18,615 nt of DNA from GWB1-38-13 sp964608405 (GCA_964608405.1 CAZSNC010000016.1:1-18615); one strand, 5' to 3'. Positions 6,873 to 13,835 are shown, counted from the first letter of the stretch. Made by a program: numbers and translations. The notes: generated from the letters alone by a model not told the origin.

Positions 6873-7952
6873 ATGATTAGAAAAGATGTTGGTGAACTTA
6901 TCAAGCACGCCCGTGACCAGGGTTTTTTGACCCAGGATGAAATTCTTGAGGTTTTTTCCGATGCGGAGGAAAGACTTGTCGAGCTTGACAATCTTTACGA
7001 TAGCCTTTTATCTGAAGGAATTGACGTATTTGAGTCTGTTGAAGCTGAAGAAACCGAAACCGAAGAAAAAGCCAAAGAGAAACTTGAGCGGGAAATTGAA
7101 ATACTTACTAAATTAACCGGAGCGGAATCTACAGATCCAGTCAGGCAGTACTTGAGAGAAATTGGAAAAGTATCGCTTCTTACGGCTGAGGATGAGGTAG
7201 AACTGGCAAAACGTTTCGAAAAAAACGAAAAGTTAGCCAAAGATAAACTCACGGAATCAAATCTCAGGTTGGTTGTTTCGATTGCAAAAAAGTATATCGG
7301 ACGCGGATTGTCACTTCTGGATCTTATCCAGGAAGGAAATCAGGGGTTGATTCGTGCCGTTGAGAAATACAACTGGAGAAAAGGATTCAAGTTTTCAACA
7401 TATGCCACATGGTGGATCAGACAGGCAATAACCCGTGCAATTGCCGACCAGGCAAGAACAATTCGAATCCCTGTTCATATGGTTGAGACAATAAACAAGC
7501 TTTATAGAACTTCAAGGAGATTAATGCAGACGCTTGGGCGTGAGCCTACACCCGAGGAGATTGGCGACGAAGTCGGAATCGAACCTGATAGAGTACGTGA
7601 GATTTTCAAGATTGCCCAGGAAGTTACTTCGCTTGAAGCACCGGTCGGAGAGGATAAAGAAAGCTTTTTAGGAGATTTCATTCCTGATGAATCACAACTT
7701 TCACCTGTTGATGCCGCATCAAAACAACTTCTTAAAGACCACCTGGAGGAAGTTTTAAAAACTCTTTCGGAAAGGGAAGCAAAAGTGTTAAAACTCCGCT
7801 TCGGACTTGAAGGAACGAAATCAATGACTTTGGAAGAAGTGGGGAAAGTCTTTGGTGTAACCAGGGAGAGAATAAGACAAATAGAAGCGAAAGCTCTTCG
7901 TAAACTTAAACATCCCAGTAGAAGGAAGAAATTACAGGACTACCTTGAGTAA
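6873..7952 (+). CDS. rpoD: Primary sigma factor, sigma-70/RpoD (SigA)
   Basis: A 359-residue principal sigma factor. Residues 1-50 resemble a short region 1.1 (GELIKHARDQGFLT). Region 1.2 starts at DPVRQYLREIG (88-98). Region 2 includes NLRLVVSIAKKYIGRG, then GFKFSTYATWWIRQAITRAI, the DNA-melting and -10 reading segment. Region 3.0 has IRIPVHMVET with H202 and E205, matching the residues that read the extended -10 TG in E. coli sigma-70. Region 3.2 carries GDFIPDE, and region 4.2 has a helix-turn-helix around 320-342 (LEEVGKVFGVTRERIRQIEA). The core is nearly invariant; one small change is YNWRKG where FxYRKG is usual. Length is similar to SigA of small genomes. It has its own promoter after dnaG. 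Confidence 0.97.
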   Translation: MIRKDVGELIKHARDQGFLTQDEILEVFSDAEERLVELDNLYDSLLSEGIDVFESVEAEETETEEKAKEKLEREIEILTKLTGAESTDPVRQYLREIGKVSLLTAEDEVELAKRFEKNEKLAKDKLTESNLRLVVSIAKKYIGRGLSLLDLIQEGNQGLIRAVEKYNWRKGFKFSTYATWWIRQAITRAIADQARTIRIPVHMVETINKLYRTSRRLMQTLGREPTPEEIGDEVGIEPDRVREIFKIAQEVTSLEAPVGEDKESFLGDFIPDESQLSPVDAASKQLLKDHLEEVLKTLSEREAKVLKLRFGLEGTKSMTLEEVGKVFGVTRERIRQIEAKALRKLKHPSRRKKLQDYLE

Positions 7953-8003
7953 CTTGACCCTATCTGTTTATAAAAAATTCTTAATTAGAAGCTTGATTGG
8001 TTG

Positions 8004-8009
8004 TATCAT
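8004..8009 (+). promoter_or_regulatory. -10-like element (TATCAT) upstream of GT87-like gene
   Basis: TATCAT ends 9 nt before the ATG at 8019, again implying a nearly leaderless transcript. No -35 match is seen. Confidence 0.35.
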
Positions 8010-8018
8010 TGCTTAATC

Positions 8019-9179
8019 ATGGTAAAGAAGTATGTTTTGTATATCGGTGTGGTTGTGTATGTTGTTGTGATTCCATTTCTTTTTATTAGTTATCTTCGAA
8101 CTCCGAAATTTTTGATTCAGACAGATGTGATTAGTTTTTTAACGGGAGCAAAAATTGTAAAAGACGGAAAAATAGAGCATTTGTATGAGATAAATACCCA
8201 GTATGAATATCAAAATACAATCGTATCACCTGATAAAAAAGGACTACTTCCTTTCAGAAATTTTCCAATTACAGCAGCCTTTTACATACCACTTTTGGGT
8301 TTGAGTTTAAAAAATTCCTATATTGTGATATTTGTTGTCAATGTATTACTTCTTTGTCTGTCTGTTTATTTATTTATGCGCTTGTTACCGGCTTTGAAGA
8401 CATACGTGGTGTTGTATTTTGTTCCATTTTTTTTCTGGCCAAGTGTTAACAATCTAATTGTCGGTCAATATACTCCGGTAATCTTACTGATTTTACTAGC
8501 GGTGTACGTTTCCCAACAAAGAGAAAAAAGTTTTTGGACGGGTTTTGTCACATCATTTCTATTTATTAAACCACAATATTTATTATTTACCCCTTTTTCG
8601 TATGCAATATCTACAAATAAGAAAAAATATATTATCGGTTTTGTTGTTGGAGCACTTATTTTTATTGTCATAAATCTTGCAATAACCCAAAGCATAAAAC
8701 CGGGTGTGTATTATCTATCTTTTGTGTTTGGAACAGAGAGTTCTATTTTTGGTAGCAGACCTTACCAGATGTATACACTATATGGTGCAGCTATGCACTT
8801 CTTTCCAGGCATAAATCCCCAGCTTTTGGTTATTAGTAATATGTTTTTGTATTTATTGTGTACTTTTTCTATTCTTGCCAGGAGAAAAACTTTTACCGTG
8901 AGAACGCTTTTTTCTCTTGGAATTATTCTTACGTTATTGTTTTCAATGCACGCTTTAACACACGATTTATTAGTGATATTAATTCCAGCCTTTTTGTTCT
9001 TAGGTTCGGATTTACCAAAGAAGAGATATCCGGTTGTTAGCGTGCTTATTTTTCTCGTAGGGTTAACAACCCTCTTCCCGTTAAGTTTACCAACAATATT
9101 TGCCCTAATTTTTATTTGTGGATTTTTGTTAAAGGATAAACACTCCTACGCTCCAGAGCATCATAAACAAGGCTTGTAG
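8019..9179 (+). CDS. GT87-like (DUF2029) polytopic glycosyltransferase
   Basis: A 386-residue membrane protein with about nine or ten hydrophobic helices. After the first helix comes QTDVISFLTGAKIVKDGK, then HLYEINTQYEYQ, and LPFRNFPITAAFYIPL leading back into the membrane. This order (Asp in the first outer loop, a 'gAkiv..G....LY' segment, then an 'F..FP' re-entry) is the signature of the GT87/DUF2029 family, which includes mycobacterial PimE mannosyltransferase. A role in transferring sugar from a polyprenyl-phosphate donor on the outer face is inferred. The ATG at 8019 is chosen because the TTG at 8001 precedes the -10 candidate. Its last 51 nt overlap, antisense, the end of the PIG-V-like gene. 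Confidence 0.75.
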   Translation: MVKKYVLYIGVVVYVVVIPFLFISYLRTPKFLIQTDVISFLTGAKIVKDGKIEHLYEINTQYEYQNTIVSPDKKGLLPFRNFPITAAFYIPLLGLSLKNSYIVIFVVNVLLLCLSVYLFMRLLPALKTYVVLYFVPFFFWPSVNNLIVGQYTPVILLILLAVYVSQQREKSFWTGFVTSFLFIKPQYLLFTPFSYAISTNKKKYIIGFVVGALIFIVINLAITQSIKPGVYYLSFVFGTESSIFGSRPYQMYTLYGAAMHFFPGINPQLLVISNMFLYLLCTFSILARRKTFTVRTLFSLGIILTLLFSMHALTHDLLVILIPAFLFLGSDLPKKRYPVVSVLIFLVGLTTLFPLSLPTIFALIFICGFLLKDKHSYAPEHHKQGL

Positions 9180-10313
9180 AATTATTAGAAAGATCGGGAT
9201 TAATACCTTTGTACCCTTACCTGTAATTAAAGCCATTGAAAAAAAGAAAGGAAATATTGCCGAAGACATCCTCGGAATTCCGATTGCAGTTTCTGGCCCG
9301 TTAATTAAGGTAAAAACGATCATTATAAATGAATATATAGCATATTCAAAATACCCTTTCTTTAAAAGATAAAATGATAGGACTATTTCTATCATCGTAA
9401 ATACGGAAATTATGGCAGTTTCAGGTGAAGAAATAAGAAAATTCAGAAGAAGACTGAAAGGATTTACTACTGTTGTACCCCAGCTGTTGGTTTTCGAGTG
9501 GAAATATGCCAAAAAATCACCGGTTAAGAAATAAAGATATGTGGAAAATATGAATAGCCCGAGAGGATACAACAGTAGGAATAGTAAATCTTTGTCGATT
9601 TTAAATTTCTTGGATTTTAGATAAAAAATTGCTATTGGTAGAAGACATAAAATGCCGGTGGGTCTTGTTAGTGAAAGTAAAAATCCTGAAATTCCTGAAA
9701 GGAACCATCTCTCTTTACGTGCGAAGTAAAAACATAGAATTGAGAGAAAGAGGAATAAAGATTCTGACATAACGGAGGAGAGTATAAAAGCTGTCGGAAA
9801 AAGAAACATATATAAAACACTCCTTCTTGCGGTGTTTTTGGATGAGTCTAAAGCGATTAACATGTACAAAACAATACCTGACAGGATTAGGGTAGAGTTG
9901 GATATAATGATTCCTGCTGTGTGGAAATTTCCTTCAAGATTACTTGCCAATCTAATTAGAAGTGGATATAGGGGAAAGAAACCGATATTTGACTGATCGC
10001 AGCATGTTTTTTTGGGCAGGTCAGAAACAAGCCCTGAAGAATATCCGTTTTGCGCAATATCAAGATACCATCCTGAATCCCAGGCAGACCAAATGTCAAG
10101 CCATTGGCGTTTGTCGTATCTCCATTCATACCACGAGTTATAGGTATCATTCATCATAATTCTGGAGGAGAGTCCGCAGAATGTCAGAAAGACTTTAGAG
10201 GTAAGAAAGAGTATTAGGATAAAATAGATTTCTTTAGGGACATTTTTCCAAAAGCGAATGAGTTGTGTCTTGCTATTTAGAAAATATTTTTGAGCGATAG
10301 ATTTTAGTCGCAT
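9129..10313 (-). CDS. PIG-V-like GT-C mannosyltransferase
   Basis: A 394-residue integral membrane protein with about nine or ten helices. After the first helix an outer loop contains WSAWDSGWYLDIAQNGYS and then GFFPLYPLLIRL; later come FPTAFILSSVMSESLFLFLS and SLTRPTGIL. 'WDsgWYl.IA..GY', 'FFPLYPll' and 'FPtaff.s..YsESLFLfls' are hallmarks of the PIG-V / GPI mannosyltransferase II family and its bacterial relatives. The Asp in WDSGW is the likely catalytic-loop residue. Sugar and acceptor are unknown. The ATG at 10313 overlaps the end of the GT2 gene by 41 nt, and a -10 (TATACT) sits 6 nt before it, so it can be transcribed from its own promoter as well as with the GT2 gene. The last helix is encoded antisense to the GT87-like gene's C-terminus. 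Confidence 0.8.
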   Translation of the reverse strand: MRLKSIAQKYFLNSKTQLIRFWKNVPKEIYFILILFLTSKVFLTFCGLSSRIMMNDTYNSWYEWRYDKRQWLDIWSAWDSGWYLDIAQNGYSSGLVSDLPKKTCCDQSNIGFFPLYPLLIRLASNLEGNFHTAGIIISNSTLILSGIVLYMLIALDSSKNTARRSVLYMFLFPTAFILSSVMSESLFLFLSILCFYFARKERWFLSGISGFLLSLTRPTGILCLLPIAIFYLKSKKFKIDKDLLFLLLYPLGLFIFSTYLYFLTGDFLAYFHSKTNSWGTTVVNPFSLLLNFLISSPETAIISVFTMIEIVLSFYLLKKGYFEYAIYSFIMIVFTLINGPETAIGIPRMSSAIFPFFFSMALITGKGTKVLIPIFLIILQALFMMLWSVGVFIL

Positions 10314-11022
10314 CAAGTAAGTATAAAACTAAAGAATACAAAGTCGATAATCCATAAATTACAGAACGTTTGAAGTTAATCGATGACGCATCGGGGAAAT
10401 ATCTTACGGGAACTGCAATTTCTCCAATTCTAAATTTCTCACGTAATGCGGAAACTAAAATATCCTGGTCAAAAACAAAACCATCGGAAAATTTGTGAAA
10501 TGGGAGTTTTCTCAATACTTCAGCATCAAATGCCCGAAGTCCTGTATGATACTCGGACAAGTTTTGTCCAAGGATAATATTTTGGACGATTGTTAAAAGC
10601 CGGTTTCCGAGATATTTATAAAGCGGCATTCCACCCGCAAGAGATTCTTCACGGGTTCTTATCCTTGAACCAAGCATAATATCAAATCGTTTGTCAATAA
10701 TTGGTGTAACAAGTTCCGGAATTAATGTTGCGTCGTATTGATAATCAGGGTGAAGCATGACAACAACTTTGGCACCTTCGTTTAGAGCGACAGTATAGCA
10801 AGTTTTTTGATTTCCTCCGTATCCACGATTTTGAGGATGCACAACAACTTCGATACCAAGTTTTTTGGCAATTTTTACTGTTTTATCATGACTGCCGTCA
10901 TCGACAAGAATAATTCTGTCTATGAAACCTTTAGGAATATCCCTGTAGGTTTTGAGCAATGTCTTTTCGGCATTATAGGCAGGCATAACAACAAAGATGC
11001 CTTTTTTAATAGCCCTTCTCAT
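10273..11022 (-). CDS. Family 2 glycosyltransferase, DPM1-like polyprenyl-phosphate sugar synthase
   Basis: A 249-residue GT-A fold enzyme. VVMPAYNAEKTL (11-22) is the nucleotide-binding start, VDDGS (40-44) the classical GT2 motif, and HPDYQYD (91-97) with D93/D97 takes the place of the metal-binding DxD region. MLGSRIRTREE and LSEYHTGLRAFDAEVL resemble dolichyl/undecaprenyl-phosphate mannose or glucose synthases. A hydrophobic stretch near the C-terminus (about 225-240) may touch the membrane, but it lacks the long multi-TM tail of some relatives. It likely loads a sugar from a nucleotide donor onto a polyprenyl phosphate for use by the GT-C enzymes around it. The ATG is 18 nt after the RRM gene stop with no ribosome site, so co-transcription from the RRM promoters is likely. 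Confidence 0.85.
   Translation of the reverse strand: MRRAIKKGIFVVMPAYNAEKTLLKTYRDIPKGFIDRIILVDDGSHDKTVKIAKKLGIEVVVHPQNRGYGGNQKTCYTVALNEGAKVVVMLHPDYQYDATLIPELVTPIIDKRFDIMLGSRIRTREESLAGGMPLYKYLGNRLLTIVQNIILGQNLSEYHTGLRAFDAEVLRKLPFHKFSDGFVFDQDILVSALREKFRIGEIAVPVRYFPDASSINFKRSVIYGLSTLYSLVLYLLDATKIYRSKIFSK
10320..10325 (-). promoter_or_regulatory. Internal -10 element (TATACT) for the PIG-V-like gene
   Basis: On the minus strand TATACT lies inside the GT2 coding region and ends 6 nt before the PIG-V-like ATG, the spacing of the leaderless starts elsewhere in the window. No clear -35. Confidence 0.4.
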
Positions 11023-11040
11023 ATTATTAACAAGAAATAT

Positions 11041-11316
11041 TTAACCCTGTGGTCTGTTTTCTCTCGGTTCCTGCGGTCTTGCGTCACTTACGGAAATTGT
11101 TCTCCCGTCGAGTGCCTGACCATTTAATTTCGCTTTTGCTTCCTCAGCTTCCTTTTCAGAACTCATTTCAACAAAACCAAAGCCTTTCGACTTTCCGGTG
11201 TATTTATCCATGATAACAGTAGCGGAAACTACTGTACCTGCTTGTGAAAAGAAGTTTTTTAAAGAATCGTCACGGGTCGCCCAAGCTAAACCTCCGACAA
11301 ATAATTTGGTTGCCAT
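11041..11316 (-). CDS. RRM-domain RNA-binding protein
   Basis: A 91-residue protein made of one RNA recognition motif. RNP2 is LFVGGL (5-10) and RNP1 is KGFGFVEM (45-52), with the beta-alpha-beta-beta-alpha-beta order intact and ending in RTISVSDARP. A short charged tail (PQEPRENRPQG) takes the place of the glycine-rich tail of related cyanobacterial Rbp and eukaryotic GRP proteins. It should bind single-stranded RNA in the cytoplasm; relatives are often cold-induced. Expression seems strong: tandem promoters, a leader of 58-120 nt and a near-perfect Shine-Dalgarno lie upstream. The GT2 gene follows by 18 nt. Confidence 0.92.
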   Translation of the reverse strand: MATKLFVGGLAWATRDDSLKNFFSQAGTVVSATVIMDKYTGKSKGFGFVEMSSEKEAEEAKAKLNGQALDGRTISVSDARPQEPRENRPQG

Positions 11317-11321
11317 TAATT

Positions 11322-11333
11322 AATCACCACCTT
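11322..11333 (-). promoter_or_regulatory. Strong Shine-Dalgarno of the RRM gene
   Basis: AAGGTGGTGATT on the minus strand matches the anti-SD complement AAGGAGGTGATC at 10 of 12 positions, with 10 nt between its GGTGG core and the ATG. It is the best ribosome site in the window. Confidence 0.75.
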
Positions 11334-11380
11334 CCGCTTTTCCCTTTACCCCTAAGCGTTAACGGTTTGTTTACACCCAA

Positions 11381-11408
11381 ATTAAAAGCGGGGCAAAAAA
11401 CCTGTCAA
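11381..11408 (-). promoter_or_regulatory. RRM promoter P2 (TTGACA-16-TTTAAT)
   Basis: On the minus strand a consensus -35 TTGACA (11403-11408) is 16 nt from TTTAAT (11381-11386). Transcription would start near 11374, giving a leader of about 58 nt. Confidence 0.6.
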
Positions 11409-11442
11409 AAGCTATCAGTTTAAGGTTGCTTTAAACATGAAT

Positions 11443-11471
11443 ATTATATTGAATTGTCTGCTTGGTATCAA
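11443..11471 (-). promoter_or_regulatory. RRM promoter P1 (TTGATA-17-TATAAT)
   Basis: A -35 TTGATA (11466-11471) and a consensus TATAAT (11443-11448) are separated by the ideal 17 nt. It begins 15 nt after the efp stop and drives a leader of about 120 nt toward the RRM gene. The transcript start falls at a 7-codon mini-ORF (11438 down to 11415; MFKATLN). Confidence 0.65.
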
Positions 11472-11486
11472 TGGGGACTAATATTT

Positions 11487-12056
11487 TTACTGATTGATTC
11501 TTGAAAGATATTGTCCGGTTGTGGTGTCGACCGATATTTTATCACCCGTTTTAATAAATATCGGAGCCTGAATTTCGATTCCGGTTTCCAGCTTAATTGG
11601 TTTTTTAGGTGCGTTTACACGGTTTCCCGCAATAGCTTCTTGAGCCTCCGTCACTGTCAATACAACATTAGGTGGAACCTCAACTCCGATTGCCTTTTCT
11701 CCATGCCAAAGAACGATACATTTTTGGTTGGGAATCAAATAACCGATTTTGTTTTCAATTAAAGATAGAGAAACGGAGGCCTGGTCGTATGTTCTCGGAT
11801 CCATAAAAACCGCCTCGGATGTGTCGGAGTAGAGAAACAACATGTCTTTTTTAACCACATCAGCCACTTCCACAGACTCGTTTGATTTGTAAGTATATTC
11901 CGATGCGGCTCCCGTTGTTGCGTTTTTCATTTTGACACGCATAATGGGAGACCCTTTACCGGGGGACATAAAGTCTGTTTTTGTTACATAGTGGGGAACA
12001 CCTTTAAACATGATAAAGCTGCCTTTGGTAATATTTCCTGCATTGATGGATGACAT
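11487..12056 (-). CDS. efp: Translation elongation factor P (EF-P)
   Basis: A 189-residue EF-P that rescues ribosomes stalled at polyproline stretches. All three beta-barrel domains are present. The N-terminal domain has SPGKG with K34, the lysine that EpmA modifies in E. coli. The middle domain carries FMDPRTYDQ, and the C-terminal OB domain ends with LETGIEIQAPIFIKTGDK and VDTTTGQYLSR, the family signature. Length is standard. It lies 52 nt downstream of epmA on the same strand, with a terminator-like hairpin between. No clear -10 or Shine-Dalgarno was found just before the ATG; TATTTT 9 nt upstream is a weak candidate. Confidence 0.97.
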   Translation of the reverse strand: MSSINAGNITKGSFIMFKGVPHYVTKTDFMSPGKGSPIMRVKMKNATTGAASEYTYKSNESVEVADVVKKDMLFLYSDTSEAVFMDPRTYDQASVSLSLIENKIGYLIPNQKCIVLWHGEKAIGVEVPPNVVLTVTEAQEAIAGNRVNAPKKPIKLETGIEIQAPIFIKTGDKISVDTTTGQYLSRINQ

Positions 12057-12064
12057 ATTTATTC

Positions 12065-12092
12065 AAAAATAATCGCTTCAACATGAAGCGAT
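12065..12092 (-). terminator. Rho-independent terminator-like hairpin between epmA and efp
   Basis: On the minus strand ATCGCTTCA and TGAAGCGAT form a perfect 9-bp stem with loop TGT, followed by TATTTTT. There is no T-tract on the plus strand, so it acts in the epmA-to-efp direction. It lies 17 nt after the epmA stop and 9 nt before the efp ATG, so it may end epmA messages or attenuate efp. Confidence 0.7.
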
Positions 12093-12108
12093 AATACGTA
12101 TTGTAGCT

Positions 12109-13167
12109 TTATGTGTTAGGCAGGTCAAATATTTCATTTGCCGGAAAGAAGAGTGTATCGGAAATTGTTTTGAAATTACCCGAAAGCATTATCAATCTGT
12201 CAACTCCGACTGCTATTCCCGACACTTGGGGCATCCCCTTTGACAGGGCTTTAATAAGTTGGTTGTCTATCGTATAGGGAGTCTTATTATGCAATCTACG
12301 TTCTTCTAAATCTTTTTCAAAACGTAATTTTTGCTCATCTGCATTTATAAGCTCCGAAAAGCAATTTCCAAGCTCAATACCTGCTAAAAATACCTCAAAT
12401 CTTTCGGCGAAGCGTGGATCCGACTCTTTTACTTTTGAAAGAGATGCCTGGGAAACGGGGTAATCGTAGAGGAAATAGGGAACGTTTTCCTGTTTAAGGA
12501 GAGGCTCGATTTCGTTAAAAAGTATTTGGTAAAAGACTTGTTCCCAGGTTGTTTTCTCATCTGTCTTGTAACCCATCCTTTCGGCTTTTTCGATAAGTCC
12601 TTTTTCGGAAACTAAAGTATCGGTATCGACCCCAGCATATTTGTTAAATGCATCCGATACGGAAATACGTTTCCACGGAAGGGAAATGTTGTAGAAACTG
12701 TCCTGATATTCCCATTTTTTTAGGTTGGCATCGGGATTTAAGTCGGTTACAACCTTGATAAAAAGCTTCTCGAAATCTTCCATTACGTTTCGGTAGTCTG
12801 CATTTATTCTGTACCACTCGAGCATTGTGAATTCGGGATTATGGAAAGAAGACACTTCTTCCTCATTTCGAAAACATTTTGTAATCTCAAAACAGTTTCC
12901 GATTCCCGCCGAGAGGAGTTTCTTAATCGAATATTCCGGGCTCATTATAAGAAATGCTTCTCTTTTGATACCCCGAGAAGTTTTAAGATTGGTTTTAAAT
13001 ACTTCAAGATTGGGTTCGCACGAAGGAGTCGGAACCAGTATCGGAGTTTCCACCTCATGAAATTTTTGTTTTTTAAAAAAAGAACGTATTGAATCAATAA
13101 CTTTTTCGCGCACAAAATACTCCTTTAAAAGTCCGGGGTCTTCCTTTATCTTTTCCCAAGTTTGCAT
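12109..13167 (-). CDS. epmA: EpmA-like EF-P lysine ligase (LysRS paralogue lacking the anticodon domain)
   Basis: A 352-residue class II lysyl-tRNA synthetase-like catalytic core without the N-terminal anticodon-binding domain, close to the size of E. coli EpmA (325). Motif 1 is around ETPILVP (40-46), motif 2 is FRNEE...HNPEFTMLEWYR (99-120), and motif 3 is GIAVGVDRLIML. IELGNCFSELINADEQ (EpmA-type, GvELaNgf.EL) also matches. At the site where LysRS has Gly before the GxD/R of motif 3, this protein has A319, equivalent to E. coli EpmA A298, which favours beta-lysine. EpmA activates lysine or beta-lysine and joins it to K34 of EF-P; the next gene is efp. EpmB is not in the window. The ATG at 13167 sits 7 nt after a consensus TATAAT; the upstream extension crosses that promoter and is rejected. 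Confidence 0.92.
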   Translation of the reverse strand: MQTWEKIKEDPGLLKEYFVREKVIDSIRSFFKKQKFHEVETPILVPTPSCEPNLEVFKTNLKTSRGIKREAFLIMSPEYSIKKLLSAGIGNCFEITKCFRNEEEVSSFHNPEFTMLEWYRINADYRNVMEDFEKLFIKVVTDLNPDANLKKWEYQDSFYNISLPWKRISVSDAFNKYAGVDTDTLVSEKGLIEKAERMGYKTDEKTTWEQVFYQILFNEIEPLLKQENVPYFLYDYPVSQASLSKVKESDPRFAERFEVFLAGIELGNCFSELINADEQKLRFEKDLEERRLHNKTPYTIDNQLIKALSKGMPQVSGIAVGVDRLIMLSGNFKTISDTLFFPANEIFDLPNT

Positions 13168-13174
13168 AGTAAGT

Positions 13175-13180
13175 ATTATA
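13175..13180 (-). promoter_or_regulatory. epmA -10 element (TATAAT), leaderless configuration
   Basis: A consensus TATAAT on the minus strand, with only ACTTACT (7 nt) before the ATG, so the message should begin at or next to the start codon. Confidence 0.6.
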
Positions 13181-13231
13181 CGTAATTTATGCATAAAAAA
13201 CTTTCGAAGGATGGATGTACTGGACAAAGTA

Positions 13232-13240
13232 TGCTATATT
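13232..13240 (+). promoter_or_regulatory. Extended -10 promoter of the anchored protein at 13251
   Basis: TGCTATATT fits TGn plus a -10, 10 nt before the ATG at 13251. It faces the epmA promoter across about 50 nt. Confidence 0.5.
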
Positions 13241-13250
13241 CTCATTAAAG

Positions 13251-13835
13251 ATGAAGAAAAAGACAATTGTTTTAGCATCTGCCGTTGTCCTTCTCGTATT
13301 GGTTGTCGGAATCTTTCTTTCGCTTAAAAAAAACAAAACACAACAGCCGGCCCCAAAAGGAACTTCAGAAGAACAATCTGTTACTTCTACTGAAACAGCC
13401 ACAATAAAACAATCAATTAAAGATTTAATTGCAGCGGGTATATCACAAAAATGTTCGCTTGAATATACGGACGGAGAGATGAACACATCCTCTGAAACTT
13501 GGATAAAAGGCGGAAAATTTATGCAGATAATGGCCGTTTCAGCTCCAGAGTCCGGAAAAAGGGTTGTTAATACCATAAGTGACGGGAATTATCTCTACTC
13601 ATGGGAGGACGGTGCAAGTACAGGACATAAAATTAAAATTGAAGAGAAAAGCAACACCGAAGAAGTGAATCAAGAAACGGTTGATGTCCAGATGGACGAC
13701 CTTTTTGACTATAAATGTGCACCTGCCGCAATTGACGATTCGCAGTTTGCCCTACCCGCGACAGTCGAATTTAAAGATCTTAACGAAGAGCTTAAAAAAC
13801 TTCAGGAACAATTCCAACAACTCCCGAATCAATAG
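13251..13835 (+). CDS. N-terminally anchored extracytoplasmic protein, function unknown
   Basis: A 194-residue protein. MKKK followed by a hydrophobic helix (about 5-25) is a signal anchor; there is no lipobox Cys. A Thr/Ser/Glu-rich linker (30-55) leads to a small beta-rich domain with two cysteines, C68 and C156, probably a disulfide. TWIKGGKFMQI and ISDGNYLYSWEDG (about 83-121) resemble strands of LolA-like or DUF4412-like barrels, where 'i.dg...Y.W' repeats occur, but homology is not proven. The C-terminus is a charged amphipathic helix (LNEELKKLQEQFQQ). The ATG at 13251 follows an extended -10; the longer frame crosses the promoter. Its last 84 nt overlap, antisense, the 3' end of the flavodoxin gene. 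Confidence 0.75.
   Translation: MKKKTIVLASAVVLLVLVVGIFLSLKKNKTQQPAPKGTSEEQSVTSTETATIKQSIKDLIAAGISQKCSLEYTDGEMNTSSETWIKGGKFMQIMAVSAPESGKRVVNTISDGNYLYSWEDGASTGHKIKIEEKSNTEEVNQETVDVQMDDLFDYKCAPAAIDDSQFALPATVEFKDLNEELKKLQEQFQQLPNQ

Noticed and set aside
11401..11432. AACCT/AGGTT pairing followed by a T-run upstream of the RRM gene, possible attenuator
   Set aside because: The stem is only 5 bp with a 19-nt loop and it overlaps the P2 -35; the promoter reading is stronger.
12109..13167. Housekeeping lysyl-tRNA synthetase (LysS)
   Set aside because: The anticodon-binding domain is absent, motif 3 has Ala in place of Gly, and the gene adjoins efp, all favouring EpmA.
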